From Gammaproteobacteria bacterium (lineage in GTDB: Bacteria > Pseudomonadota > Gammaproteobacteria > Pseudomonadales > Pseudohongiellaceae): a stretch of DNA of 51,370 nt. The position numbers were made by a program, and so were the translations under genes. The DNA lies in contig JASBUV010000097.1 of assembly GCA_030147705.1 (NCBI GenBank), positions 1 through 51,370 of the forward strand, written 5' to 3'. Shown one piece after another: positions 10,260 through 19,635 of this stretch (positions are counted from its first letter, which is position 1; each line of letters starts with the position of its first letter). Below the pieces are notes generated by a model, which worked only from the letters and a program-made list of their open reading frames with translations, searched no databases and was not told the DNA's origin.

Positions 10260-11177
10260 ATGTATTCGAAGACAAGGATTCTGCACACCGCGCTATTGAT
10301 TCTCGGCGCAAGCGCTACTCATCACACGAGTTGGGCGAACGAGACTATTCAGCTATCGCTATCAGCTGGTAGCGAAAGTAATGTCACCCGTGGTCTGCAT
10401 GACCCCCATATCAAACCGTCCGGATTCCTGAGTGCCCGATTGGAAGCGGGTAAGCTATTTCAGCTTGGTGTAAATGACTCGCTGTTGTTGGGAGTCGGCG
10501 CCAGTAGCAAGCGATATGGGAAGCTGTCCGGTTTTGACCAGACTGCCGCATCGCTATCCGCAACGTTTGTGCACAAGTTTGGATTTGGTGCCTATGCTCA
10601 TCAGCTCAGTCTATCCGCGTCGCATCAATGGTTGGCTGCGCGAGGAACAGCAAGAGACAGGGAAACCTCAGCGATAAATCTGGGGTGGAGCAAACGACTC
10701 ACGCCGGCATGGTCTTTGTTCGCGTCTGTATCCGCCGAAGAGAATCAGACGCAGGAGCTACCAATGCAGGCTCGTCTGAATGCACTGGGCTATGATCCTC
10801 TGGTGGCATTGCCTTTCAAGCTCTATGACTACAGCAGTAAAGCTCTGCAGATTGGCGCGGATTACACCTTCGCCAACGGATTAATGCTCACGGGGCAGTA
10901 CGAGCGGAGTGATGGGTACTCCATCTCGAGCACCGCTCACCCTTCGCAGTCCATCTATAAAATTGCATCGGCATTTTATATTGAGCCTGCGTTTGCAAAT
11001 GATTGGTACGCCTACCGGCTCAAGGCGGATATCGATTCCTATTCGCTGTCAGTTAGCATTCCACTTGCGCAAGATATGGCCGTGGATATTTCCGGTAACT
11101 GGTTCGATATCTCAGCTCCGGCAGGAAAGCATTATGATAATTCCGAGCTATCGGTTGGTCTGACCTGGGGATTCTAA
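10260..11177 (+). CDS. Predicted outer-membrane beta-barrel protein, first gene of a three-gene operon (start refined to ATG 10260)
   Basis: Signal-peptide-like N-terminus (MYSKTRILHTALLILGASATHHTSWA), alternating amphipathic strands, C-terminal ELSVGLTWGF ending in Phe. Confidence 0.8.
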   Translation: MYSKTRILHTALLILGASATHHTSWANETIQLSLSAGSESNVTRGLHDPHIKPSGFLSARLEAGKLFQLGVNDSLLLGVGASSKRYGKLSGFDQTAASLSATFVHKFGFGAYAHQLSLSASHQWLAARGTARDRETSAINLGWSKRLTPAWSLFASVSAEENQTQELPMQARLNALGYDPLVALPFKLYDYSSKALQIGADYTFANGLMLTGQYERSDGYSISSTAHPSQSIYKIASAFYIEPAFANDWYAYRLKADIDSYSLSVSIPLAQDMAVDISGNWFDISAPAGKHYDNSELSVGLTWGF

Positions 11178-11180
11178 CGC

Positions 11181-11876
11181 ATGACTTTAACAGGGATTAT
11201 ACGTACGCAGTTGCGCCAGTCAGGACGATTTATGGTATTGCTCGTTCTGGGCTTTTGGCAGCAGTACGGGCTAGGGCAGACAATTCAATTTTCTTTGATT
11301 GATAGTGAAGGGCAGCCAGTAGAAGAAGCTGTCATTGAATTGATATTACCGGAGGCGATGCGAGGCGAGTATCAAGCGACAGCAATCCATGAGATCGATC
11401 AAGTGGACAAGGAGTTTGTTCCCCACATTAAAACTGTGGTTGCGGGAAGCCAGATTGGATTTCCAAATAGCGATGCCATCCTGCATCACGTGTATTCCTT
11501 TTCTGCGCCTCGACCGTTCAATATTCCGCTCTATGGCAGGGGCGAAAATGACGACTTTTTTGAGACATTTCCGCAGCCCGGTGTTGTCGAAATAGGTTGT
11601 AACATCCATGACTGGATGCTTGCCTATATCTATATCGGAGAAACCTCGCTAATGAGTATCACTAATGCTGAAGGCGCTGCGAGTTTGAGTGGGCTGCCAG
11701 GCGGAGATTTTCAGCTGCGGATCTGGCACGCTCGTCTGGATGCTCCCGGGAATGTTATGCAAGTGCCTGTTAGCCTGCAGGGTGGCCAGACGAGTAGTGT
11801 AGATCTGCAGGTCTCATTGCAAAGAGATCGCAGGATTCGCCGGGCGCCGTCTGCGAATCGTACGCGATATCGCTAA
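11181..11876 (+). CDS. Cupredoxin-like 'methylamine utilization' type periplasmic protein with a carboxypeptidase-regulatory-like tail
   Basis: Type-1 copper ligand pattern: HHVYSF then GCNIHDWM (C-x2-H-x2-M); TNAEGAASLSGLPGGDFQLRIWHA tail. Confidence 0.85.
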   Translation: MTLTGIIRTQLRQSGRFMVLLVLGFWQQYGLGQTIQFSLIDSEGQPVEEAVIELILPEAMRGEYQATAIHEIDQVDKEFVPHIKTVVAGSQIGFPNSDAILHHVYSFSAPRPFNIPLYGRGENDDFFETFPQPGVVEIGCNIHDWMLAYIYIGETSLMSITNAEGAASLSGLPGGDFQLRIWHARLDAPGNVMQVPVSLQGGQTSSVDLQVSLQRDRRIRRAPSANRTRYR

Positions 11877-11890
11877 GTGGAAGCATCGAA

Positions 11891-13816
11891 GTGAGTGCAA
11901 GCAGAAAATTCTTTGCGTTCACCTCATTTCGCGCTCGCCTTCTGACATTTCTGTCCGCGCTTCTCATCCCCATTCTCGGTGGAACGCTGTATTACGTAAA
12001 TCGCAATAACACGGACTACACAGAAGAAACGATCAATACCTATTTGCAATTGGGCGCCGATGTCTTCGATTACACCAGGAGGCAGGAAGCTGAAAAGCTC
12101 ACATCTATCATCTCCAGTCTGACCTGGGACTATGGTTATCGTACTGCATTCGCAGCCAATGATCCGGCCACCTTGTTTGATGCCTCCCTGAATGTGATTG
12201 AGAGATCCATGGAAAGCACACACATGCTCATGGTAGTCGACCTTAATCACGAAGTGATCATCGATACCGCATTGCAAGGTTTTTCCCGAGTACAAGGCGC
12301 GTTCGAAGAGCTGCTCGTTCGTGCAGAGAACTCGGTTAATTTCCAGGCGGAAACGATTACTGAAGTCAATGGCGTGCCATACCAGCTTATTGCGCACGGA
12401 TTATACTTACCCCGTCAGGTCGCCTGGATCATCGGCGGTTTTGCACTCGATGATGCATTTGTTGAACGTGTTGCGGAAAGTGTTGTTTCTGAGGTCAGTA
12501 TCGTTCGGCATTTCTCCAGTGGTGAGAGGCAAGTTATCACTTCAACGCTTCCGGATGCAGAAAGACAGTTGCTGGCTGAGCAATTGGAGTTTGCTGGTGT
12601 TATAGACCGGATTCAGCTGATCAGCTATCCGAACGAGGATTGGAGCACGCTGTTGCGACCATTGTTTCAATCCGAAACTGATGGCAGCGAAGTGCTGGCA
12701 GTCATTCAGCGCTCCTATGATGAGAATCAGGAAAATGTTGTGCAGTTCCGGCAACTGCTGATCCAGTTTTATCTACTGGTATTTGCGCTGAGTCTGTTCG
12801 CGGTATTGCTGCTGGCGCGCTCTATTTCTCAACCGCTTACTCGGCTGGCAAGCGTGGTGCGCCGTATCGAAGCGGGCGACTATCTGAAGCGAGCAGAGAT
12901 TGAGTCCAGCGACGAATTGGGGGAACTGGCCGAGTCGGTTAACAACATGGCTAGCGGCCTCGCGGAAAAAGAGAAAGTAAGGGATCTGTTAGGCAAAGTC
13001 GTTTCACAGGAAATCGCAGAAGAGCTCTTGAATAACCCGGTCGAGCTGGGTGGTGAAGAGCGTGTAGTGACAGTGCTTTTCTCTGACATCAGAGGCTTTA
13101 CTTCCTATTGCGAGGGTTTGCCGCCGAAAGAGGTTCTGACCGCTCTCAATGAAGTGCTCAGCAGCATCAGTAATATTATTGAAGCGCACAGTGGGGTGGT
13201 GGACAAGTTTCAAGGAGATGCGGTGATGGCGTTGTTCGGCGCGCCCGTTACCGGACAGGACGATGCGAGCAACGCTGTGGCAGCTGCAGCGGAGATCGTT
13301 GCGACCCTGGACAGTCTCGATTCCAGACTGAGTGCTTGTGTCGGCATCAATACGGGTTTGGTTGTCGCCGGAAATCTCGGTTCAAAGAATCGACTGAATT
13401 ATTCTGTCATTGGCGACACTGTCAATCTGGCAGCGCGCCTGGAAAGTCTCACGCGCTACTATGGAACAGCCTCGATCGTCAGTGAGGCTACGGTTCAGGC
13501 CACACCGGAATTTCTGTTCCGCGAGCTGGACGAAGTCGTGGTGGCTGGAAAGCGGAAGCCAGTGAAGATATTTGAGCTCATAGGTCGCAAAAAGGAAGTT
13601 TCTGATGAGAAGAAGGCGGAAGTGAGCCAGTTTGCTTCAGCGCTGCAGTGTTACCGGGAACAAAATTGGCAATCTGCCCGGGAGCAGTTTATTCAGCTGC
13701 AGCGATCATGCGACAATAGCGCTCTCTGCCAGATATTCCTGGATCGTATAGCGCATTTTTCCACGAACCCGCCAGCCGAGAATTGGTCTGGCGTCTACGT
13801 TTTCGACAAGAAGTAG
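11891..13816 (+). CDS. Membrane class III adenylate/guanylate cyclase with large N-terminal sensor region and HAMP domain
   Basis: N-terminal TM, about 240-aa extracytoplasmic region, second TM, HAMP (RSISQPLTRLASVVRRIEAGDY), catalytic VTVLFSDIRGFTSYCEG, VVDKFQGDAVMALFGAP, NYSVIGDTVNLAARLE. Confidence 0.93.
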   Translation: MSASRKFFAFTSFRARLLTFLSALLIPILGGTLYYVNRNNTDYTEETINTYLQLGADVFDYTRRQEAEKLTSIISSLTWDYGYRTAFAANDPATLFDASLNVIERSMESTHMLMVVDLNHEVIIDTALQGFSRVQGAFEELLVRAENSVNFQAETITEVNGVPYQLIAHGLYLPRQVAWIIGGFALDDAFVERVAESVVSEVSIVRHFSSGERQVITSTLPDAERQLLAEQLEFAGVIDRIQLISYPNEDWSTLLRPLFQSETDGSEVLAVIQRSYDENQENVVQFRQLLIQFYLLVFALSLFAVLLLARSISQPLTRLASVVRRIEAGDYLKRAEIESSDELGELAESVNNMASGLAEKEKVRDLLGKVVSQEIAEELLNNPVELGGEERVVTVLFSDIRGFTSYCEGLPPKEVLTALNEVLSSISNIIEAHSGVVDKFQGDAVMALFGAPVTGQDDASNAVAAAAEIVATLDSLDSRLSACVGINTGLVVAGNLGSKNRLNYSVIGDTVNLAARLESLTRYYGTASIVSEATVQATPEFLFRELDEVVVAGKRKPVKIFELIGRKKEVSDEKKAEVSQFASALQCYREQNWQSAREQFIQLQRSCDNSALCQIFLDRIAHFSTNPPAENWSGVYVFDKK

Positions 13817-13829
13817 TTTTCGACAAGAA
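13799..13829. repeat. 14-bp perfect direct repeat (gttttcgacaagaa x2, 17-bp period) spanning the cyclase stop codon
   Basis: gttttcgacaagaagta|gttttcgacaagaaatg. Confidence 0.95.
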
Positions 13830-13927
13830 ATGCAGCCGCGTGTGCCCGACACTGGCTTGCTGGCTAATACCATTGGTTTAACTGAATTAACATAACCGCG
13901 CTTCGCGGAGAATTATTGGACAAACAA

Positions 13928-15184
13928 ATGAAACTGATCAAACCGTTCCGAGGTCTGCGCCCAACTCGCGAACTTGCAGCGCGAGTCGCTGCTCATCCCT
14001 ATGACGTACTCAACAGAGAAGAAGCTTTCGAGTTGGCGAAAGATAATCCGTATAGCTTCTTGCACATCAATAAGCCAGAGGTCGACGTCGACCCGGAAAT
14101 CGATGTCCACGACCCTAGGGTCTATCAAAAAGGGCGTGAGAATCTACAGCGCTTCATCAGCGAAGGCATTCTGCACAGGGACGCAGAAGAGACGCTGTAT
14201 GTGTACAAGCAGGTGATGGGTTCCCATGAGCAGGTCGGTTTGGTCGCAGCTGCGTCGGTAGATGCCTATGACAAGAACCTTATCAAGAAGCATGAATTCA
14301 CCCGCCCGGAAAAGGAAGACGACCGGGTAAATCATATCGATACCCTGTCCGCTCAGGTGGGCCCCGTATTCCTGACTTACGAAGCGCAGGCCGAGATCGA
14401 CGAGATGATAGGCGGCATTGTCAAAGGGGAGCCGGTTTACGATTTCCAGGCGGACGACAATACGCGGCATGTTTTCTGGGTGATCGAAGACAAGGCGCTG
14501 GTGCAGCGGATCGAACAGGCGGTAAACAGTCTCAAGGCGCTCTATGTGGCCGATGGTCATCACCGCTCCGCAGCTGCATCCAGAGTGCAAAAGCTCCGGC
14601 AGCAACGCCAACCTGACTTCGATGGCACTGAGTCGTTCAATTATTTTCTGGTTGTCCTGTTTCCGCATAATCAAATGCAGATTCTCGATTACAATCGCAT
14701 CATCAAAGACCTGAACGGTCACGAAGCTGCGGAATTTCTGGATAAGCTATCGAGGCACTTCGATATTGAGGCGGTAGCAGATGCGAGCGCGGCGAAACCA
14801 GGCAAAGCTCGGGAATTTGCCCTCTATGTGCAAAAGCAATGGTACCGACTGACGGCCAATGCAGCGCTCGAAGCGAGCATCGATAACAATGACCCGGTGC
14901 TGAGCCTGGATGTAAGCATTCTTCAGAACACCGTGCTTGAGCCTTTGTTGGGGATTGTTGATCAGCGTACAGACAAGCGTGTTGATTTTGTCGGTGGCAT
15001 CCGTGGCTTGAAAGAACTCGAAAAGCGAGTCAACAGTGGCGAGTGGGAGTTGGCTATTGCGCTCTACGCAACGTCTATTGAAAGCTTGATGGCTATTGCT
15101 GACGCCAATGAAGTAATGCCACCGAAGTCGACCTGGTTCGAGCCCAAGCTCAAGAGCGGCCTGGTTGTTCACGTGCTCGACTAG
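13928..15184 (+). CDS. DUF1015 family protein (start likely ATG 13928; ORF opens at TTG 13916)
   Basis: MKLIKPFRGLRPTRELAARVAAHPYDVLNREEA, LYVADGHHRSAAASRV, GGIRGLKELE. Confidence 0.9.
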   Translation: MKLIKPFRGLRPTRELAARVAAHPYDVLNREEAFELAKDNPYSFLHINKPEVDVDPEIDVHDPRVYQKGRENLQRFISEGILHRDAEETLYVYKQVMGSHEQVGLVAAASVDAYDKNLIKKHEFTRPEKEDDRVNHIDTLSAQVGPVFLTYEAQAEIDEMIGGIVKGEPVYDFQADDNTRHVFWVIEDKALVQRIEQAVNSLKALYVADGHHRSAAASRVQKLRQQRQPDFDGTESFNYFLVVLFPHNQMQILDYNRIIKDLNGHEAAEFLDKLSRHFDIEAVADASAAKPGKAREFALYVQKQWYRLTANAALEASIDNNDPVLSLDVSILQNTVLEPLLGIVDQRTDKRVDFVGGIRGLKELEKRVNSGEWELAIALYATSIESLMAIADANEVMPPKSTWFEPKLKSGLVVHVLD

Positions 15185-15224
15185 TCTACGAATCCCTACA
15201 CACTGACAAGTAAGCTCTGCCAAT

Positions 15225-15255
15225 AAAAAAGCCGCGGTAATTACCGCGGCTTCAG
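15225..15255. terminator. Bidirectional terminator between convergent DUF1015 and hsp20
   Basis: aaaaaa gccgcggtaa ttaccgcggc ttc: 10-bp perfect inverted repeat flanked by an A-tract. Confidence 0.8.
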
Positions 15256-15285
15256 TTCAAGGAGTTGAAGCAGTTTACTGCGGCT

Positions 15286-15747
15286 TCAGGCAGCGGAGCG
15301 TTTGGCCATATCGATCAATTTGCTACCACCATTATTAATGGGGATGGACTTTGGCTTTTCTGCTTCCGGAATTTCTCGTGCCAGCTCGATATGAAGCATG
15401 CCGTTTTCAAGGCGGGCATTCTTGACTTCAACATGATCTGCTAGCTGAAATCGGCGCTCAAAATTGCGTGCCGCAATTCCGCGATGCAAGAAATTACGCT
15501 CTACCTCTTCCTGGGCCTTCTGGCCTTTCACAGTCAAGGTTTGCTTCTCTGTCTGGATGTTGAGTTCGTCTTGATCGAACCCGGCCACCGCCATGGTGAT
15601 TCGGTACTGGTCTTTCTCCAGCAACTCGATGTTGTAGGGCGGGTAGCCATTTGAATTGTCACTGCGATTTACGGCGTCGAGCAATGAAGAAAGGTGGTCG
15701 AAGCCGACAGTGCTGCGGTACAGGGGTGAAAAATCTAAAGTTCTCAT
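15286..15747 (-). CDS. Small heat-shock protein, Hsp20/IbpA family
   Basis: MRTLDFSPLYRSTVGFDHLSSLLD, YPPYNIELLEKDQYRITMAVAGFDQDEL, YLHRGIAARNFER-type motif (NFLHRGIAARNFERRFQLADHVEV). Confidence 0.96.
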   Translation of the reverse strand: MRTLDFSPLYRSTVGFDHLSSLLDAVNRSDNSNGYPPYNIELLEKDQYRITMAVAGFDQDELNIQTEKQTLTVKGQKAQEEVERNFLHRGIAARNFERRFQLADHVEVKNARLENGMLHIELAREIPEAEKPKSIPINNGGSKLIDMAKRSAA

Positions 15748-15833
15748 AACACATATCCTCTAGTTTAAAAGCAATATGAATGGCGCCCATCGTTTGATCG
15801 GGCCGAATGTTCAGAGCCTCGGTTGAGCGCTCT
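15748..15833 (-). promoter_or_regulatory. ROSE-like RNA thermometer in the hsp20 5' UTR
   Basis: SD-sequestering hairpin ATATTGCTTT...AGAGGATAT with a bulged G in TTGCT (15753-15777), preceded by GCCC[G]ATC/GATGGGC (15785-15803) and AGAGC/GCTCT (15813-15833) hairpins. Confidence 0.75.
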
Positions 15834-15843
15834 GTATGAGAGT

Positions 15844-15875
15844 AGGTAGGGGCTGTGTTGGGGATTTCAAGGGGA
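15844..15875 (-). promoter_or_regulatory. Sigma32 (RpoH)-type promoter for hsp20
   Basis: Minus strand CCTTGAAA - about 12-13 nt - CCCCTACCT, close to CTTGAA-N13-17-CCCCATNT. Confidence 0.7.
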
Positions 15876-15992
15876 GGGATTGCAGAATTTTGCCAATTCG
15901 CTGTAGCAGCCTGAGAATCGGCGGGCACGAGTCAGGCGTAGACAACGCAGCCCCCGATAGAGCGAGGTGCTGCGCCGTGCTGCGTTATTTTG

Positions 15993-17441
15993 CTAGATGA
16001 CCAGCAGGTCCATGAATTCATTGACCGGAGTCTGCTCCAGCTTCTGTTGATCCTTGCAGAGCGCGAAGATGGCTTCGCTACGCTTGGCCGGGAAGCGCGT
16101 TGCCAGATTGCTGCGGAATTTCGCTTCCAGCAGGGGAATGCCTTCTTCGCGTCGCCGACGGTGACCAACAGGATAGTCGATAGCGACTTTGTCAGTGCAA
16201 TTGCCATCCTTGAAGTAAACCTGGAGCGAATTGGCGATTGATCGCTTTTCAGGTTCCAGATATTCCTTACTGTATGTAGGGTTTTCGTGGACTTCCATTT
16301 TCTCTCGCAATTCATCAATGATCGGGTTCGCTTCGTGGAAACTGTCCTCATAGTGTTCGGCGACCAGATTGCCGAAGGCGAGGGGAACCGCTGTCATGTA
16401 TTGCAGGCAATGGTCGCGATCGGCGGGATTATTCAGAGGGCCTGACTTGCTGATGATGCGAATTGCTGACTCGTGGGTGTGAATGACGATCTTGTCGATT
16501 TCGTGCAAACGATCCTTCACCACGGGGTGCAATTTAACCGCTGCCTCTGCGGCGGTTTGAGAGTGGAATTCCGCCGGGAAGGAGATTTTGAAGAGGATGT
16601 TTTCCATTACATAGCTTCCGTAAGGCATTGGAAAGCTGAAACATTTCCCTTTAAAGGAAACGTCATAGAATCCCCAGGTCGGGGCGGTCAGGACGCTGGG
16701 GTAGCCGATTTCGCCGCGCAAGGTCAGATCGGCCAGACGCACCGCCCTTGAGGTGGCATCGCCTGCAGCCCATGACTTGCGAGGGCCTGCATTCGGGGCA
16801 TGGCGGTAAGTCCGCAGGCTGGAGCCATCCAGCCAGGCCTGAGACAAGGCATCAATGACCTGCTCTCGGGTACCACCAAGCATTCTCGTTACCACCGCTG
16901 TTGAGGCGACGCGCACCAGGAGGACGTGGCACAGGCCGACGCGGTTGAAGCTGTTCTCCAGTGCGAGAACTCCTTGAATCTCATGAGCTTTGATCATGGC
17001 GGTGAGCACATCGCGCATGTTGAGAGGGGCTTTTCCAGCAGCGATTCGCGTCTGGGAAAGGTAATCCGCAACAGCCAGTATCGCGCCAAGGTTGTCTGAC
17101 GGGTGGCCCCACTCTGCGGCCAACCAGGTGTCGTTATAGTCCAGCCAGCGCACGATACAGCCGATGTCCCATGCCGCTTTGACCGGATCCAGTCGGAACT
17201 GGGTACCTGGGACACGGGCCCCATTGGGAACCACCGTGCCCTCAACCAGGGGGCCCAGCAGCTTGGTACATTCTGGAAAGCGCAGAGCCAACAGGCCGCA
17301 GCCCAGAGTATCCATCAGGCAATTGCGGGCGGTGTTATAGGCTTCGTCCGAATCTATCTCGTAATCACAGACATAGTTAGCGATATCAACCAGTACCTGA
17401 TCTGGCTCTGGTCGCTGGTTCATGTCAACATTCGCGCTCAT
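15993..17441 (-). CDS. prpD: 2-methylcitrate dehydratase PrpD
   Basis: [69 protein letters not shown]. Confidence 0.96.
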   Translation of the reverse strand: MSANVDMNQRPEPDQVLVDIANYVCDYEIDSDEAYNTARNCLMDTLGCGLLALRFPECTKLLGPLVEGTVVPNGARVPGTQFRLDPVKAAWDIGCIVRWLDYNDTWLAAEWGHPSDNLGAILAVADYLSQTRIAAGKAPLNMRDVLTAMIKAHEIQGVLALENSFNRVGLCHVLLVRVASTAVVTRMLGGTREQVIDALSQAWLDGSSLRTYRHAPNAGPRKSWAAGDATSRAVRLADLTLRGEIGYPSVLTAPTWGFYDVSFKGKCFSFPMPYGSYVMENILFKISFPAEFHSQTAAEAAVKLHPVVKDRLHEIDKIVIHTHESAIRIISKSGPLNNPADRDHCLQYMTAVPLAFGNLVAEHYEDSFHEANPIIDELREKMEVHENPTYSKEYLEPEKRSIANSLQVYFKDGNCTDKVAIDYPVGHRRRREEGIPLLEAKFRSNLATRFPAKRSEAIFALCKDQQKLEQTPVNEFMDLLVI

Positions 17442-17502
17442 AATAGTCCTTTTATAACAATGGGTTACTTTGTTTAATTTATGTAAAAACTAGATTTAGT
17501 AA

Positions 17503-18633
17503 TCAGGCTCCACGCTGCTCAATATCGACCCATTCTGCAGTCTCAGGGCCCGTGTAGTCGGCGCTCGGCCTGATGATGCGGTTATTGGCTCGCTGCTCCT
17601 TCACATGAGCCGCCCAGCCGGTCAGTCGCGACATCACGAAAATTGGGGTGAACAGCTTGGTTGGAATTCCCATGAAGTGGTAGGCAGAGGCATGGAAAAA
17701 ATCTGCGTTGCAGAACAGCTTCTTCTCGCGCCACATCACCTCTTCACAGCGCACAGAAACAGGATACAGCACTGTGTCGCCAACCTGCTCAGCGAGCTTC
17801 TCAGCCCACTGCTTGATAATGACGTTACGCGGGTCTGATTCCCGATAGATCGCGTGTCCAAAACCCATGATTTTCTCTTTGCGTTCCAGCATCCCCAGGA
17901 GCGCCTGCTCCGCTTCGTCCGGGGTTTGCCACTGCGCGATCATGTCCATGGCCGCCTCGTTGGCGCCGCCATGCAAGGGACCGCGCAGACTGCCAATCGC
18001 ACCGGTTATACAAGAGTGCATATCGGACAGAGTCGAGGCGCACACGCGTGCGGTAAATGTCGAGGCATTGAATTCGTGTTCAGCGTAGAGAATCAGGGAG
18101 ACATTCATTACCCGGGTGAAGAGCTCGTCTGGCGCCTTACCATGCAGCATGTGCAGGAAGTGGGCGCCGATAGATTCATCATCCAGGGCGGTTTCAATAC
18201 GCTTGCCCTCATGAGAGAACGCGTACCAGTAGCAGATAATGGAAGGCAGGGCGGCCAGAAGACGGTCGATGGTATCGTCCTGTTGGTCAAAGCTGGTCTC
18301 TGTCTCCAGATTGCCAAGCATAGAGCACCCGGTACGCATCACGTCCATGGGGTGGGCGCTGGCAGGAATGCGCTCCAGAACTTCTTTCAAGGGTTCAGGA
18401 AGTGCTCTCAATGCTATGATTTTATTGTTAAAATCTGTCAGCTCCTGACGAGTGGGCAGATGCCCTCTGAGGATCAGGTATGCCACTTCTGCGAAACTCG
18501 CCTTCTCGGCGAGCACGCTGATGTCATAGCCCCGGTATGTGAGTCCGGTACCGGTCTTGCCAACGGTACACAGCGCGGTTTCTCCAGCTACCTGGCCTCT
18601 CAAGCCAGCGCCGCTTAATTTCTTCTCAGTCAT
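17503..18633 (-). CDS. prpC: 2-methylcitrate synthase PrpC (start refined to MTEKKLSGAGLRGQ)
   Basis: Citrate synthase fold motifs GLTYRGYDI, GSLRGPLHGGANEAAM, MGFGHAIYRESDPRN; between prpB and prpD. Confidence 0.95.
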   Translation of the reverse strand: MTEKKLSGAGLRGQVAGETALCTVGKTGTGLTYRGYDISVLAEKASFAEVAYLILRGHLPTRQELTDFNNKIIALRALPEPLKEVLERIPASAHPMDVMRTGCSMLGNLETETSFDQQDDTIDRLLAALPSIICYWYAFSHEGKRIETALDDESIGAHFLHMLHGKAPDELFTRVMNVSLILYAEHEFNASTFTARVCASTLSDMHSCITGAIGSLRGPLHGGANEAAMDMIAQWQTPDEAEQALLGMLERKEKIMGFGHAIYRESDPRNVIIKQWAEKLAEQVGDTVLYPVSVRCEEVMWREKKLFCNADFFHASAYHFMGIPTKLFTPIFVMSRLTGWAAHVKEQRANNRIIRPSADYTGPETAEWVDIEQRGA

Positions 18634-18726
18634 GGTAATTTCCCCCGAAAATCTGGTTAGCAATCCTGTTCGACAGCTCATTTCTAGCGATGTTTTGCGC
18701 TAGATATGCGCTATAACCTTATGTAT

Positions 18727-19611
18727 TTATGGGTTTTTAAATAGTTCGTCGAGTTTCTGCTCATACGCGTGGTAGCCGAGAACTTCATAGAGTTCAGCCC
18801 GAGTTTGCATGCGCTCCAACACAGCTTGCTGGTCGCCGTTGCTGGCGATGCTGGTGTACACCTCAAGTGCTGCCTTGCTCATGGCACGAAATGCGCTTAG
18901 CGGGTAGAGCGCCATGGCGATGCCGGCCTGTTTCAGTTGTGAGCAGTTGAAGAGCGGTGTCTGTCCAAATTCAGTGATGTTTGCGAGCACCGGAACCTCG
19001 AGAGCGCTGGTAAAGCGTTCGTATTGAGAGAGATCCTGCATCGCTTCAGGAAAAATCGCGTCTGCGCCCGCTTCGACGCAGGCCAAAGCGCGCTCAATGG
19101 CTGCGTCCATGCCTTCGACAGCTAGTGCATCAGTGCGTGCCATGATGACGAAATCCTTGTCAGTTTTGGCGTCGACAGCGGCTTTGACCCGGTCCACCAT
19201 CTCTTCTTTTGACACTATCGCCTTGTTAGGCCGATGACCACAGCGTTTCTGCGCAACCTGGTCTTCGATATGCACAGCAGCTGCGCCAGCTTTTTCCAAT
19301 GTGCGAATGCTTCTTGCGATATTGAAGGCGCCGCCCCAGCCTGTATCGATGTCGACCAGTAGCGGTAACTCGGATGCGGAGCAGATGCGCTCCACATCGA
19401 TTGCGACATCATTCAGGCTGGTAATGCCCAGATCAGGGAGTCCGTAGGACGCGTTCGCGACTCCAGCTCCGGAGAGGTAGATCGCTTTGTGTCCCGCCGC
19501 CTCGGCGAGCATGGCGCAGTACGCATTGATCGTGCCTACAACCTGTAAGGGCTGTTCCTCTTCCAGGGCGATGCGCAATCGCTTCCCGGCGCTAAGATTC
19601 GAAGTGGGCAT
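18727..19611 (-). CDS. prpB: Methylisocitrate lyase PrpB
   Basis: [57 protein letters not shown]. Confidence 0.96.
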   Translation of the reverse strand: MPTSNLSAGKRLRIALEEEQPLQVVGTINAYCAMLAEAAGHKAIYLSGAGVANASYGLPDLGITSLNDVAIDVERICSASELPLLVDIDTGWGGAFNIARSIRTLEKAGAAAVHIEDQVAQKRCGHRPNKAIVSKEEMVDRVKAAVDAKTDKDFVIMARTDALAVEGMDAAIERALACVEAGADAIFPEAMQDLSQYERFTSALEVPVLANITEFGQTPLFNCSQLKQAGIAMALYPLSAFRAMSKAALEVYTSIASNGDQQAVLERMQTRAELYEVLGYHAYEQKLDELFKNP

Positions 19612-19635
19612 AGTCGTTCCTGTATTGCTTGATGA

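Noticed and set aside
17854-18618. 254-aa plus-strand ORF inside prpC
   Set aside because: Antisense shadow of a certain citrate-synthase-family gene.
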